Below the pieces are notes generated by a model that worked only from the letters and a program-made list of their open reading frames with translations, made no database searches and was not told the origin of the DNA. The translations under genes were made by a program, and so were the position numbers. A DNA stretch of 64,000 bases from Myotis daubentonii (taxonomy: Eukaryota; Chordata; Mammalia; Chiroptera; Vespertilionidae). The stretch covers positions 14,234,145-14,298,144 of the forward strand of contig NC_081851.1 in the NCBI RefSeq assembly GCF_963259705.1, read 5' to 3'. Below, piece after piece: positions 44,431 through 54,912 of the stretch; within the stretch, counting starts at the first letter, position 1, and every line of letters begins with the position of its first letter.

Positions 44431-44535
44431 TCCCCATTTTATCAGTGTATACGTAGGTATCAGAAGAAATTAAATGTTTCAAAACTTATTTTAAAACTGT
44501 ATTATACAGTGAACACCTTTCATGTCAGCATATAT

Positions 44536-44567
44536 TTGTCCGTGTGTGTGTGTGTGTGTGTGTGTAT
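44536..44567. repeat. (GT)n microsatellite
   Basis: About 13 GT units, in the 3' flank of the RalGDS-like gene. Confidence 0.93.
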
Positions 44568-44745
44568 GGAATTATGTATATGTACATGAGAAGACACGGT
44601 CTACACGTGTTTTTAATAAACACCCTTATTTAATCAAAAGGAGTATTTAACTTAATGGGACATAGTCTACATAAATAGGTAGGTAATTTTAGAAATTATC
44701 CTTATTTACTATTATAAATGTACAGTTGGGATGTATTCCTCTGAA

Positions 44746-44945
44746 TTATTTAAGATAATCGCCTAGAACTCTTCTGACAGCACGAGAGAAGGCTTCCAGT
44801 GCAGCCAGTAGCTGGCTCCATAATGGCTTCAGGTACTGCCTCAGGCCAGGCCTGGCCAGGGCAGGGCCTCTCGTTGGACCAGGCTGTGGCCCCTGAGCAG
44901 GCCCTTCCTCTGCCTCCAGAGAGCTCTGGAGCTCTGGGTGTGGAA
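44746..44945 (-). CDS. RalGDS-like terminal exon (linker and stop)
   Basis: Acceptor CTCCTGCTCCAG opens 200 bp in the phase required by exon 4. It encodes IPHPELQSSLEAEEGPAQGP, then a Pro/Arg-rich part, then LRQYLKPLWSQLLAALEAFS, and ends VLGDYLK with TAA at 44748-44746. In RalGDS this linker leads into the CDC25 domain. Here the frame stops, and the sequence beyond is unrelated DNA. Confidence 0.62.
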
Positions 44946-47900
44946 CTGGAGCAGGAGAAAGAGACAGATTGACTCACACTCCTGGCTTTCCTGTGACTTA
45001 GTGGAGACAGGAAAGATGCCACCGCCTTTAAGGGAACTCAAGCCCATGATCCTGCCCTCCCCCGATGATCTGCCCAGATGATCATTCCGCCTCACTTTGT
45101 TGAGTTGCCTCGGTGGGCTCAAGGTGCTGCAGCACGGACCATAGATTTTGGGCGTGGCCCACCAGGTGTGAAGCGGGGGAGTTGAAGGGCACCAAGGCCT
45201 GCTCTACCTCGAAGCAGGCGAAAGGAAGGGGCTGCCCCAAACCCTGGACGTGGTCCAGCCAGGTCCCCACCATCACATCAAAGGCCCTGGGGAGAGGCAG
45301 GTGGGCAGCAGAGTCTGAGTCCTGGTCTTTCCTTGCACTCTGCCCTCCCATGGCACACTTGTTTAGATCTGAGCCTCAGTGCAGGCCCCCCTTGCGCACC
45401 CAGGGGACAGCCCCATGCCACCCCCGGCCCCTGTGTGGCTGTCCTGGTTGTAGCAGTTGTGGGATCCAGCAGGTTCAACACGGAGTCTGTGTCAGACTCT
45501 TCTTCCCACTGGCAGCTCTCCTGAAGGTCCAGTGCACTGCCCACCCCCACTCTCCAGGCCCTGGGCATCTGGGCTGAGGACTGAGACAGACTTGTGAGAA
45601 GCCTGCTCACCACAGTCCTGTTTTCAGCCTGGCCACCGTGGTCAGGGGAGATGGATATGGAGAGGGGCAGGCAGAGCGGGGTGGGTCTGTGGGGGAGGGG
45701 ACTGTGAGGGACAACTCAGCACAGCGTCCCCTCTGTGTCTACAAGGCCCGGGACCCCACCCACTGTCATCTTTGACTCCTATCCTCCTGGAATAGAAGAC
45801 CCCAGAGTCCAGGCCTTTCTTGGGAATCAGATGATGTATAAGATTAGGGTTCTGCCAGGCACTCTCCACCCCCCACCCACCACAGTCCCCACAATGCTGA
45901 CTCTGGGGGCCCTACCCCTGGACCGGGAGACCACTCACTTTAGGACTTGGTCCTGCGCTGTGTCAGCCCGGTCATTGTAAGCAGGTGTGCCTCCAGATGG
46001 AAAAATCACTCTGATTGCATCAGCCCTGATGGATGGTGGACACGACCTGCGAATGATGGACAGCGTGACTGCTGGACCCATTGGCCAGAACTGAGGCCCA
46101 GGGATTGTGTCTGCTTCATTCCTGGAATCAGGCTAAGTGTCTCCAAAAGTGTGTGCACATTTTTGAGTAAAGAAACTCCAACCAGAAGCATGCCATACAT
46201 CTGAGTAGGCCTAGGCTCCTGCTCTCCCCAGAAATCCCCAGTGTGGTCCACCAAGGACCAGGACCGGCTAGGTGAAAACTCACACTGCTTAACAGGTTGC
46301 TTTGCATGTGCTTTTCCAACCTCCGATGCCACAGGCCGCTGATGGGTGTGTCAGAGTTCTTTCCGTGGGACAGAGTGAAAGAATTGCCACCAACAACCGC
46401 CACACATCCAGCTACCCTGTCTGCAGAGCCAGGGAGCAGGTGAGACCTGCCATGGCTTGTTCCCACAGCAGTGCTATGAGGTTTCCCCCCAGCAGCCCAC
46501 TTTTCAGAGGAGCATCCTGAGACTCGGGAAGATGTGGTGACGTTTTCATGCCTCACAGCTAGCAGTGGGCACAGTCACGAGTGTGTGCTCACCTAGTTAG
46601 AAGCTGGTCCAGGAACCGTTGGGCTCTGGAGCAGGCCAGCGTGGAGACGTGGGGGACGATTCCCCCCGGGAAAGCTGGCACCATGGCCATGGCCACCTTC
46701 TCCGAGGTGCCTTCCTGGAGGGCCTGCATCCTGCAGGACTCATGCAGGTTACCATTTCGCTCAGCTGCACACTGGGTGGGAGAAGGAAGGATATCCATGT
46801 CAGCTGCGTGACCGTGAATCCCACAAGGATGGAGGTTTGGAGCTCAGTCGGGAGGTCCCAGCCCCACTGGGACGTGTACAAGAGGAGGGTCAGGAATGCC
46901 CCGGCAGGACGAGGTTCTAGGTCTTCAAAGTGCCACGGAAGTTCCGTACATGTTCATACAATTTCCACCTTCTCGGCATCTTCCCCCCCCACCCAACCAC
47001 TTTCCTTAGGCTGAGGATCAACAAACCTCCTTTTAATAATAGTTTATATGAAGAGCCTGGGCCCTGTGAGTCCCAAGGAAGTTCCTTGTTATAGAGATGA
47101 GAACACAGAGGCTTAGGAAATATCAGATGCCTGCTCAAGGGCATGCAGGTCAGAACTGGGTACTATCCTGCATGACTTTCCTTCTCAGGTACCAGGGACT
47201 TCACTGCTACTGACATGGGTGGAAAAGGTGTGGGAACCTTGTCCCTCCCCAGCGTGGGAACAGTGTACACGGTAGATATGGCCTGTGAAAGCCTTTGACT
47301 TCAAAAGAGAAAGTTATGTTTTATCCTTTTACATTAAAGGGCATTTTAAGACCCTCATTATGGAGATGGCAGATTCCGCAAGGTGGCAAATGCCTGGAGA
47401 CTGCAGGTGGGAGAAAGGCGATCACGGGGCAGGAGTATAACCCGAGGACTCGGGGAGGAGCTAATCCATGTGGTAGGTGTAAAGTTACAGGTGCCTCAGT
47501 GGCCCCATGAGGCAATTGCCAGGGATGGAACCCTGTGTTTGAGTTGGACACCTTGATGTCGGCCAGGTGAAAATTTCAATGAGTGAGATTTCCCGGGCCA
47601 GGCTGGAGCAAGGCAGCAGCCATCATCAGAAACTGCTGTTGGCAACGTCCCTGCCACAGCCCTTTGGGTTTGGAATCTACCTGCAGCCGTTCAAAGTTTA
47701 CACGTGCTCGTCCTTCCCCCAGCAGTGGGCGTCCACTTCCAGCTGGGGACATTACATGTCCTGTGGTCTGAATTGTGTACCCCTAATCCCATGACTTTGC
47801 AACCCCACGAACTTGATTATGTGTCTGCTTTTGAGTTTTAGTCTTCAAGCAAGTCATTCAGGTGATGTGAATTCAGTGGTGTGGGTCTTTATCGAATCTG

Positions 47901-49900
47901 ACCAGTGTCCTTAGAAGAGGAGGGGAGGACACGTGGCAGCGCAGAGGGGAGTCCATGTGACACACAGAGAGAAGACAGCCATCTACAAGCTGAGGAGTCA
48001 CCCCCTCAGGAGATACCAGCCCCGCCGACAGCACCATCTCTCACTTCTAGCCTCCGGAATGGTGAGGAAATGAATGTCTGCTGTTAACACCACCCAGTGT
48101 GGCCCTATGTTATGGCAGCGCAAGCAAGCAACCTAACACAGTCCGTTCTGACACACATCAGTGTTCCGCGCAGCACTGCTGCCATGGCAGCTGAACTGCA
48201 TTAGGCCCATGTCCATCAGCCCTGAACGGCCGCATCGCTGGGCAAACATCCTCCCCAACTGGACCAGGTCTGCAAGGACAGTGGAGCTGAGTGCTCCAGA
48301 GGATACGTGGCAAGTGTAGTTTAAGCAACACAAACAGCGAAATGCCCAAGTGCTCATGGTCCACTGTGAAGTCACAGGGCATTTCTCTCTCTGATATTGC
48401 TACAAATATGTGAGGAGCGTCTCTCTAGCGTCCCATGTAGCTGGAGGGGGACATGTGGGTCTGCATTTCTTTGTCTTGGGGCTGTGGGACACTAGGGAGA
48501 GTCCTGGGAGGGTGCCCGGGGAGTCCCCAGATGTGAGTGTGGGTACTGGGCACTGCTAGGTTGTGTTGAGGTTGTGGGTGTAGAGACCCTCGAGGCCAGC
48601 TCTCACCTCAGACAGGCACTGGTCTGTGTCATCAACCTGGTGCACCTGCACCCCGACCCCGTAGGTGGTGTAGTCGGGTCCATGGGCCAGCACCTCAATG
48701 ATGTCCTCCTTGGAGTTCCGCAAAGAAAGAGTGGGTACTGAGCCAGGAGGCATCAGGATCCTTCCACCCAATCCGTGGTCCTGTGTCATGGCAGACCTAG
48801 TCTGTGAGGACACGGTGAGGATGTTCCTGGCAGCCCTGCTGAGCTAGCAACAATTGATTTTTGTCAAGGTGGAGCCACAGTGAAAGCCTGAATCACTGAG
48901 GACAACTCTGTCCTTTTTGGGAGGATATGGATTTGGGTCAGGCCACAGCTTCTGAGCTGGCCATGCTGCAATGGTTTGTCCTCCTCTGTGAGGTGATAGG
49001 TTGCAGAGAAAAGTATTCAAGACCTTAATCCATTCCTATGCCCCTAACCACCACCACCCCCGCTTCCCCCCACCGCTTTTTCTTTCTTTCTTTCTTTTTT
49101 TTTAAATACACAGCACTATCAAGTGGGATGATGTGTAAGGCTTGGAGAAGGCCTACAAGGACAGTCGGGCTGGGGCTGGTCCACAGGAAACTTGGGGCAG
49201 GGAGTTCATCAGTTGAAAGGAGCATGAGGCAAAGAGAGCAACAGATGCTTTCTCTCTGATCCCAAGAAGCACAGGAAGAAAGACTGCTTTTCTCCCCTAC
49301 CAGGGAGCTGGTCGGGAGGATTGAAGGTACAGATCACTTTGGGAGTGGGCTTGTGGGAACTTTGAGGCCCCAGATTTGGGTCTGATTTCTGGTCCCACCC
49401 CAGTCACCACAGGGTCCTGGGTGTGGGCCAGCTCTCACCTCAGTTTGGCCCTGGACGGTTTTCCTGTCCTGACGCACTTGTCCTTTGTATACATTGAGGG
49501 CATAAGTGAACCTGTCAGCCAGCTCCTCAACGCTGCCCTTGTTGGAGCTCTGCAAAGACAGAGCCCGCTACCGTGCCAGGAGGCATCAGGGGCCCCGGGC
49601 ATTACCAGTGGGGAAGATGCCCACCACCCATTCTGCTCCCCAGATCAGGCAGAGAGGGGCATCTGCAAAGACCTCCAGGCAGGGAGTGAAGTTGATGACC
49701 CCTTGAGCACCCCTGTGATTTAACAAGTGGGTAGCAGAGCTCCGACCCCAGCAGTCAGCTTCCCTTCCTGTGAGCCATGACCTGGGCAGTGAATGTGACA
49801 CACCCTCCAACACCCTTGAGACTCCTGACACTTACCAACCTGCTCCTGAGCCCAGGATGAGCATCCCTCATCCCCCGCTTCCTTCCCCTCACCATCCCGG

Positions 49901-49944
<44 letters not shown>

Positions 49945-50170
49945 GGGATGAGGGGTAAGAGGTGTGGGGCTCCCCAGGTGTGACCCCTAATTGACGCCCA
50001 AGTGTGAGCTGAAAGGGCCTGCCCTCAGTTACCTGTGTGTGCCTTGTGCCAAAGGGCGAGGGGTATTGGTGGTGGCGCTTGCGCCTGTTTCCCCAGCAAC
50101 AGAAACATCTCTTGCCCTGGGCCTTCTTGTGCCCAGAGCATTGGAAGAACGGGAAGCAACAGAGAGACAT
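44746..50170 (-). CDS. RalGDS/RGL-like REM-domain-only gene, five exons, 272 codons
   Basis: Five minus-strand exons (50170-50033, 49549-49439, 46771-46593, 45286-45096, 44945-44746) total 819 bp and join through GT-AG introns into one open frame of 272 codons plus TAA. Residues 1-46 are Cys-rich and basic (MSLCCFPFFQCSG, RCFCCWGNRRKRHH), a likely lipid-modified membrane-proximal head. 47-83 match the RalGDS segment before the REM domain. About 95-205 form the Ras exchanger motif (EGTSEKVAMAMVPAF, RAQRFLDQLL, VMVGTWLDHVQG, LQHLEPTEAT), compared with AGTLEKLV..LVPAF, TQQVLDLL, ILGTWLDQY and LAQLEHSE in RalGDS. 208-272 is a Pro/Glu-rich linker ending in an amphipathic Leu-rich segment. The RalGDS exon between VLDLLFKR and NAISSIL is missing without breaking the frame. 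There is no CDC25 exchange domain, so it should not activate Ral by itself. It could be a regulatory paralogue or a recently truncated gene. Expression is unknown. Confidence 0.72.
45096..45286 (-). CDS. RalGDS-like exon 4 (rest of REM domain)
   Basis: Acceptor CTGCCTCTCCCCAG and donor CAACAAA|GTGAGG bracket 191 bp. The first base completes an Arg codon with exon 3. RAFDVMVGTWLDHVQG and NLWSVLQHLEPTEAT match the SILGTWLDQY and LLLAQLEHSE parts of the RalGDS REM domain. This is the best-conserved stretch and anchors the family assignment. Confidence 0.82.
45300..46590. other. Intron of the RalGDS-like gene with chance frames
   Basis: Open frames on both strands (for example 45278-45613 minus, 46128-46556 minus) reflect GC-rich intronic sequence. 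I looked for the missing RalGDS exon between the two REM exons and did not find it. Confidence 0.45.
46593..46771 (-). CDS. RalGDS-like exon 3 (start of REM domain)
   Basis: Acceptor TCTCCCACCCAG and donor CTAACTAG|GTGAGC bracket 179 bp, entering in phase 0 and leaving two bases of a codon. It encodes CAAERNGNLHESCRMQALQE, GTSEKVAMAMVPAF and RAQRFLDQLLT, collinear with the NLYETCKVRT..AGTLEKLV part of RalGDS. The THR/TYR-rich helix (FLSTYRAFATT in RalGDS) is diverged. Confidence 0.75.
46772..47760. other. Intron of the RalGDS-like gene
   Basis: Nothing recognised within it. GC-moderate, with short frames on both strands. Confidence 0.4.
47761..48145 (-). repeat. Ancient mammalian interspersed repeat
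   Basis: GTCTGAATTGTGTACCCCTA, AGTGTCCTTAGAAGAGGAGG and ATGTCTGCTGTTAACACCAC, then CCCAGTGTGGCC, are hallmarks of a very common old mammalian repeat. I cannot name the exact subfamily from memory, and orientation is uncertain. It lies in the long second intron. Confidence 0.5.
48607..48717 (-). pseudogene. Duplicate of RalGDS-like exon 2 with lost acceptor
   Basis: Exactly 111 bp, open, same phase, same donor context (GAG|GTGAGAGC) and a shared upstream intron stretch (GATGCCTCCTGGC, TCTTTGC). The acceptor reads CTTTGCGG instead of CTTTGCAG, so the AG is lost. The peptide NSKEDIIEVLAHGPDYTTYG shares only about 11 of 37 residues with exon 2. It is probably skipped. Confidence 0.72.
48850..49430. 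other. Intronic spacer
   Basis: Contains a T-rich (TTTC)n stretch at about 49078-49103 and no recognisable exon. Confidence 0.4.
49439..49549 (-). CDS. RalGDS-like exon 2 (functional copy)
   Basis: Acceptor CTGTCTTTGCAG and donor ACTGAG|GTGAGA bracket 111 bp (37 codons, phase 0-0). The translation SSNKGSVEELADRFTYALNV is collinear with the SSTQEIGEELINGVIYSISL segment of RalGDS. Confidence 0.72.
49903..49940. repeat. (CA)n microsatellite in intron 1
   Basis: About 19 CA units between exons 1 and 2 of the RalGDS-like gene, bordered on both sides by the imperfect inverted words ATCCCGGAT/ACCCGGGAT. Confidence 0.95.
50033..50170 (-). CDS. RalGDS-like exon 1 (coding part)
   Basis: The first ATG is at 50170 with A at -3 (ACCAGGATGT), a fair Kozak context. 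46 codons end exactly at CACACAG|GTAACT, phase 0. The CC-x-P-FF-x-C pattern resembles the cysteine-rich starts of RGL-type proteins. The intron that follows holds a (CA)n microsatellite. Confidence 0.68.
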
Positions 50171-50993
50171 CCTGGTCTCCTGACCATTTCCTCTCAAGTG
50201 AGCTGGAAAGGCAGTTGTCTCTAGAATGTGGGTATCTGGTTACCACGGTTCCCATTTCTGTTGGGGATCTGTGCCCAGGGAAGTGAGGTCACCCCTTCAA
50301 GGTTCCATGACCTGTGCCCCTTCCTCCAATCAGGGCCACCCAAAGGCCCCTCTGGGCTGCTGACCTCTCACCTTCCTGGCCCATGTTATCTCCATACCTG
50401 TATACAAGCATCCAACACAGCCCTCCCCCCACGCTCCCTGGGAAGAAGGAGGCCCCCGGTTTTGTGGGAGAAAGCCGTTTACACCTCCTTTTTCTTAGGT
50501 GTTCTGTGCCCTGGGGGAAGCCTCTGTGCCTCTCTGGGCCTCCCCCAGGCTCCCAAGCAGCCCAGTGAGGATGATGCTAGGCACCATTTCCCTAGGAAGT
50601 CATCAGGTGCAGATGGGACAAGGCCCCTAACAGCTGTGGGCTGGTGTCCCATGAATCTAGTACACAAACCTAGAGGTGGAAGATGACAAGAACGAGTGGC
50701 ACACAGCATGCGACACTAGACAAAAGAGCCCTGGGCCCAGCCTGTGATCTCAGGGAAGTCACTGCTCATGTGGGCCTCATTTTCAAGTCTGTACCTTTAA
50801 GGGTTTGACATGACAGGAAATTCAGATAGGGTCACGCACTGGCCTAAAACCTCACTTTGGTCTCTTGTTATAAACTTAGCCTCAGACAAGTGCCTCATGT
50901 GGGTCCAAGCCTTAGGGGCCTTCACAGTGGCTTCCAGTGAGTTCAGCCTCCTGGTGGGAACATCCTTGTGTGTCTGCTGAGTGCTCAGTAAGT
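50171..50993. other. 5' flank of the RalGDS-like gene
   Basis: Moderately GC-rich, without a clear CpG island or TATA box that I can place. Frames at 50228-50686 and 50314-50568 (+) have no domain. It presumably contains the promoter and 5' UTR if the gene is expressed. Confidence 0.35.
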
Positions 50994-52439
50994 GGCTTCT
51001 GAACAACATAGAGGACAGCCCAGCTGATGGGGTGTCAGGTCCTGTCACTTGTCTTGTACTCTCTTTCTTGAGGTCCCTTCCTTCCTCTCAGCCTCTCTCT
51101 GGCTTTCTGTGTGTGTGTGTGCCTCTCTGTCTGTGCCACTGACCTGTTATTCTGTCTGGAAGCTGAGTCCACACCCTTTTCCTTACCGCTTTAGCAAATC
51201 TTGGTTTTGGTATGTTCTTCACTTTGTTCTGAGATTGTCTTGGTCTGAGAAAAGATAGGGCATATTGTGCTACTTTATTGTAACTTCTAGACATAAGCTG
51301 TCAAGTCCCATGAGTGGGATCGATTTCCACCTTGACATTCCTGATACGACGATTCTAGTGTGAAGCCATCAAGGTGAGCAGCAAGAGTACTAAGCCACAT
51401 TGACTTCAGTGCCTCCTGACCCCATGTGTTCTCTGTGACCTGTCAACCTCTAGTATCGCCAGGTCCCTAAGCATTCTCTACCGGCAGCCCGAAGGATCTT
51501 TTGAAAATGTCAATATGATCATGTCTCTTCTGAAATCTGACAGTGGTCTCCTATGGCCTTTAAAAATGAGTCCCAAATCCTTAGCGTGTCCGTCCAGGCC
51601 CTCCATGGTCCGACCTTAGCTTCTTTTGCAGTCTTGTCTCTCCCTCACCCCTTTTCTGTGGTCAAACTTTGAGATCCTCATTGGCATCACACTCTGCCAG
51701 CCCAGTTTAGAGCTGTGCCATGCCCTGTGTCCCGACGTCTCCCTCTGGAGTCGGTGGAAGGCTGGTGTTCTTTCTGGCATCTCCCATCTTTCCCCAGTCC
51801 TGCTCTCTGCTCCCATCATTTTTTGTCTTTGTTTTCGTGTTTGTTGTTGTTGTTTTTTTTTGCAATACCATGAAATGCTAGAACCTAGTCCACCCTCAGG
51901 GGTTTTAAGGATCTCATTCAGTGTGGAAGCTGAGAATTATAAGCAGCAGAATAGTGATGAAGCTAACAGTAGGGACTTGTCTTTCTCACAAAAGAACAAG
52001 TCCACAGGTAGGTGGATCCAATATTGAATTCAGCTGCTCAGTGACGTCAGAGTAAGCTCCCAGCATCAACGAGAGGAAAAAAATCCTCTCCTCGCTATTG
52101 TGCTTTATATCAGGGAGGAACTTAGTGTCTCAGAAATCAACTATGAGAGTCTTTCGTGAACCCTTGGGCAGAACGGGCCGAATTGCAAGGGACATGGGGC
52201 AGTTTAGTGTCAAACTGCTCCTGAAGGAGGTGCCTCAACCCAGGAGGAGGTGGTTAAGGGAAGAGCAGTGGGGACATGTGGGATGGTGAAGTTCCTGTAC
52301 ATTTCTTCTGTGTGGACTTGTGGAGGAAAGGTGTCCCAAGATTCAGGGATGACTGTTTCACAACGGTTGCCTAGTGTTTTGAAGTACCCTGTCTCATAGG
52401 GTCCATATTATCCACATAGAACTGGTTAAACATATATGT

Positions 52440-52672
52440 TTTTACTGATCTCAGAGGGAGGAAGGGAAAGGGAACAGAGAGAGCGGGGGGTGGGGGTGGG
52501 AGCGGTGAGGAGGCTGGGGAAGGGGAGAGAGAAACATCAATGATGAGAGAGCATCAATGGTCCCATAGCCCCTAGCGCGCAACCCCGGAAGGGGCCCTGA
52601 CTGGGAATGAAACGGGGATCTCTTGGTTCTGGGGTCCACGCTCAAGCAATGAGCCACGCCAGCCGGGCAGCC
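52440..52672 (-). mobile_element. VES-type SINE (in copy B)
   Basis: The duplicated partner of the SINE at 42868-43105, with the same junctions. Confidence 0.88.
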
Positions 52673-53022
52673 ACATATCAATTTAAAATGAAATTTTTTT
52701 TAATTCAAATTTAGTAAAACTTAAAATTCACTGAGACAGTTAGGTTGCTCTTGTTGGATACCTGAGGAGTGTTGGCTTGGTGTATTGACCAGCTAGCTGG
52801 TTTGCCTTGAAAGCAAATATGAAATGAAAGAAAAGAAATGTGTCTCCCCTCAGAGCAAGAGTGCTGCTCACATGAGAACGATGAGCTTTGGATGATTGGG
52901 CCACAGCACTGAATGGATCCCTCTTGCACAGCGTGCCTCCTTTTGAAATACTCACCAGTGGCATTCCTTTGTCCTTTTCTGCTTAGAATTTTCTGACATG
53001 GTGGTTTTCATTTTAATTATAG

Positions 53023-53144
53023 ATTGTTCCAGTGGTGGTGTCAGTGAACTATGGCCCCTCCTGTAGAACCAGGACTGTGTACCTTGTTTCCATACCGTCC
53101 TGTTCCAGTGGAACCATTGCCTCTCCCTAAGCTGAGTTTGACTG
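53023..53144 (+). pseudogene. ANAPC1: ANAPC1-derived exon with nonsense codon (copy B)
   Basis: 122 bp with the same acceptor and donor as copy A. It reads TMAPPVEPGLCTLFPYRPVP, then VEPLPLPKLSLTG, closer to APC1 than copy A at several positions. The in-frame TGA is at 53045-53047, shared with copy A, so it arose before the duplication. Confidence 0.8.
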
Positions 53145-53460
53145 GTGAGTTAAATTCTGGGCTCATGGAGGAAGGGAAATGATTCAGGACGTGTTTAGTG
53201 GAGGGAGTTGTTTTGAGTTACTCCTGTTGCAACCAAAGCAATGCTCTTGCTATCCCTAGTGATTTTAAGTATTGTTGAGAGCTAGTCTACTCGTTGTATC
53301 TGGCCAAATACCAAATCCAGCTAAAGGGCGAACGAAGTGAATTTATGTTTGTATTGAAAGGGTTGGGATTGATGTTGGTGGTCGCAGTCATGAGTTACAG
53401 AGTTTTGTGTTAATGCTGGCAGTGTATAATAAAGAATTTGATTTCTTTTTTATATGGCAG

Positions 53461-53644
53461 ACTATTGAATATTGTTAAACTATTGAAAGGATGGTCAGCT
53501 CAAGATGTGAAATTTTATCCCACAACTGGTATAGTTTTTCCTTTAACAACACTGTCTAGAAAAGCATTTTTGGATATTCGACATACTGGAGAAGTGAGGT
53601 TTGACTCTGTTTCACTGATGGGGATGGATCTAAAGAGGGGGCAG
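53461..53644 (+). other. Exon-like open segment in array unit 1
   Basis: TTTTTTATATGGCAG precedes 53461 and GGGCAG|GTACGT follows 53644, so acceptor and donor consensus bracket 184 bp that is open in one frame (RLLNIVKLLKGWSAQDVKFY, RHTGEVRFDSVSLMGMDLKR). The other units keep the acceptor-like AG but have GCATGT at the donor place and stops inside (GGATATTTGAGATAC). I do not recognise the peptide. It may be the ancestral exon of the array or chance. Confidence 0.3.
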
Positions 53645-54912
53645 GTACGTGAGTAGGGAGTAATGTAAATTCCTTTAGTTGTGGCACCAGACAAGCCATT
53701 CCATACTGAGCCAGACAATTTGAACAACGACAAGGAGAAGTCTGAATGGGGATTTTTTTCTCAACACTTTCTAATACTGGCAAGGAAAAGGAAGCTAATG
53801 TTTAATTTAGGTTTGGGTTGGGGGGGTGTTATGGATGGTGGTCACAGTCATGAGGAACAGGTTGATCGCAGTCATGAGGAACAGGGTGTTGTGTTAGTGC
53901 TGGCAGTGTATAATAATGTATTTGAATCATTTTTACATGGTAGACTATTGAATATTGTTAAACTTTTGAAAGGATGGTCAGCTCAAGATCTGAAGTTTTA
54001 TGCCACATCTGGTCCATTTTTTCCTTTAACAACTTGGTCTAGAACATCATTGCTGGATATTTGAGATGCTAGAGAAGTGAGGTTTCACACTGTTTCTTCG
54101 ATGATTCACATCATGTTACATTTGCCCCTTACATAAGTAAGATATTAGTAATAAGGGAAATTGGGTACGGTGTACATGGTTATTATCTTCACAGTTTTTC
54201 TGTAAATCTGGAACTATTCTAAAACAAAACATCCATTAAAACAACACTCAAAATCCCAGGAAATGGTAGCAACTGAACATAGTGGAATGGACCACTGAAA
54301 TGACGGGGGAGTATGGGAATTGTCTGAGAGGAAACACCACTTCCCTGGCATATGCTGGACTATAATGGAACTAGAGGAATTGAGAGAGAGAGAGAGGTCA
54401 GTTTAGGAAAAAATTTTAGGAGTGAAGAGGAAGGTCTCTGTTCTATAACCAGTGTGTCTGAGATTTCTGAATCCTCTGCCACCCCGGCCCCTCCTGCATG
54501 GTCAAGCTGAGGCTTTGTGATGTCAAGCCACACCATGGCAACCACAGATTTTGGGCAAACAGAGCTGAAGTGATTTGCTCCTCCTTAACCTAAAGAGAAT
54601 ATATAGAGGCCAGGATCATTTAAGTAGTGTCTCTTGCCTAAAATTAGCTAAAATTAGTAAGATGATATTGAAGACTAGTAGAGATAAGGAAAAGACTCTA
54701 CACACAAGGATGGATGAAGAAACTGCAAGTACAAAAGTGAATTTATGTTTGTTTTGGGGGGGAGGGGGGATGGATGGTGGTGGTCGCAGCCATGAGGAAC
54801 AGAGTGTTGTGTTAATGCCGGCAGTGTATAATAAATTGTTTGATTTCCTTTTTACATGGCAGGCTATTGAATATTGTTAAACTATTGAAAGGATGGTCAG
54901 CTCAAGATGTGA

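Larger units (their letters stand above)
50994..53336 (+). repeat. Segmental duplication, copy B (2.34 kb)
   Basis: The direct counterpart of 41427-43769, with the same VES SINE and ANAPC1-derived exon. It lacks a roughly 26-bp stretch after GGGATGGTGAAGTTCCTGTA. On its right side it runs straight into the first unit of the 1.4-kb tandem array. Copy A runs into unrelated sequence at the same place. Confidence 0.93.

Noticed and set aside
45278..46556. Extra exons of the RalGDS-like gene in long minus-strand frames
   Set aside because: I compared them with the missing RalGDS segment (between VLDLLFKR and NAISSIL) and saw no match. Their ends lack suitable splice phases.
50228..50686. 152-codon + strand frame upstream of the RalGDS-like gene
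   Set aside because: No domain. It overlaps other frames on both strands in GC-rich DNA and is probably chance.
53461..53644. Match of the array's exon-like peptide to APC1 (RLLxI ... RHTxEV at similar spacing)
   Set aside because: Only a handful of residues agree, and the intervening stretch does not align. The similarity can be chance. Recorded as an untested idea rather than an annotation.
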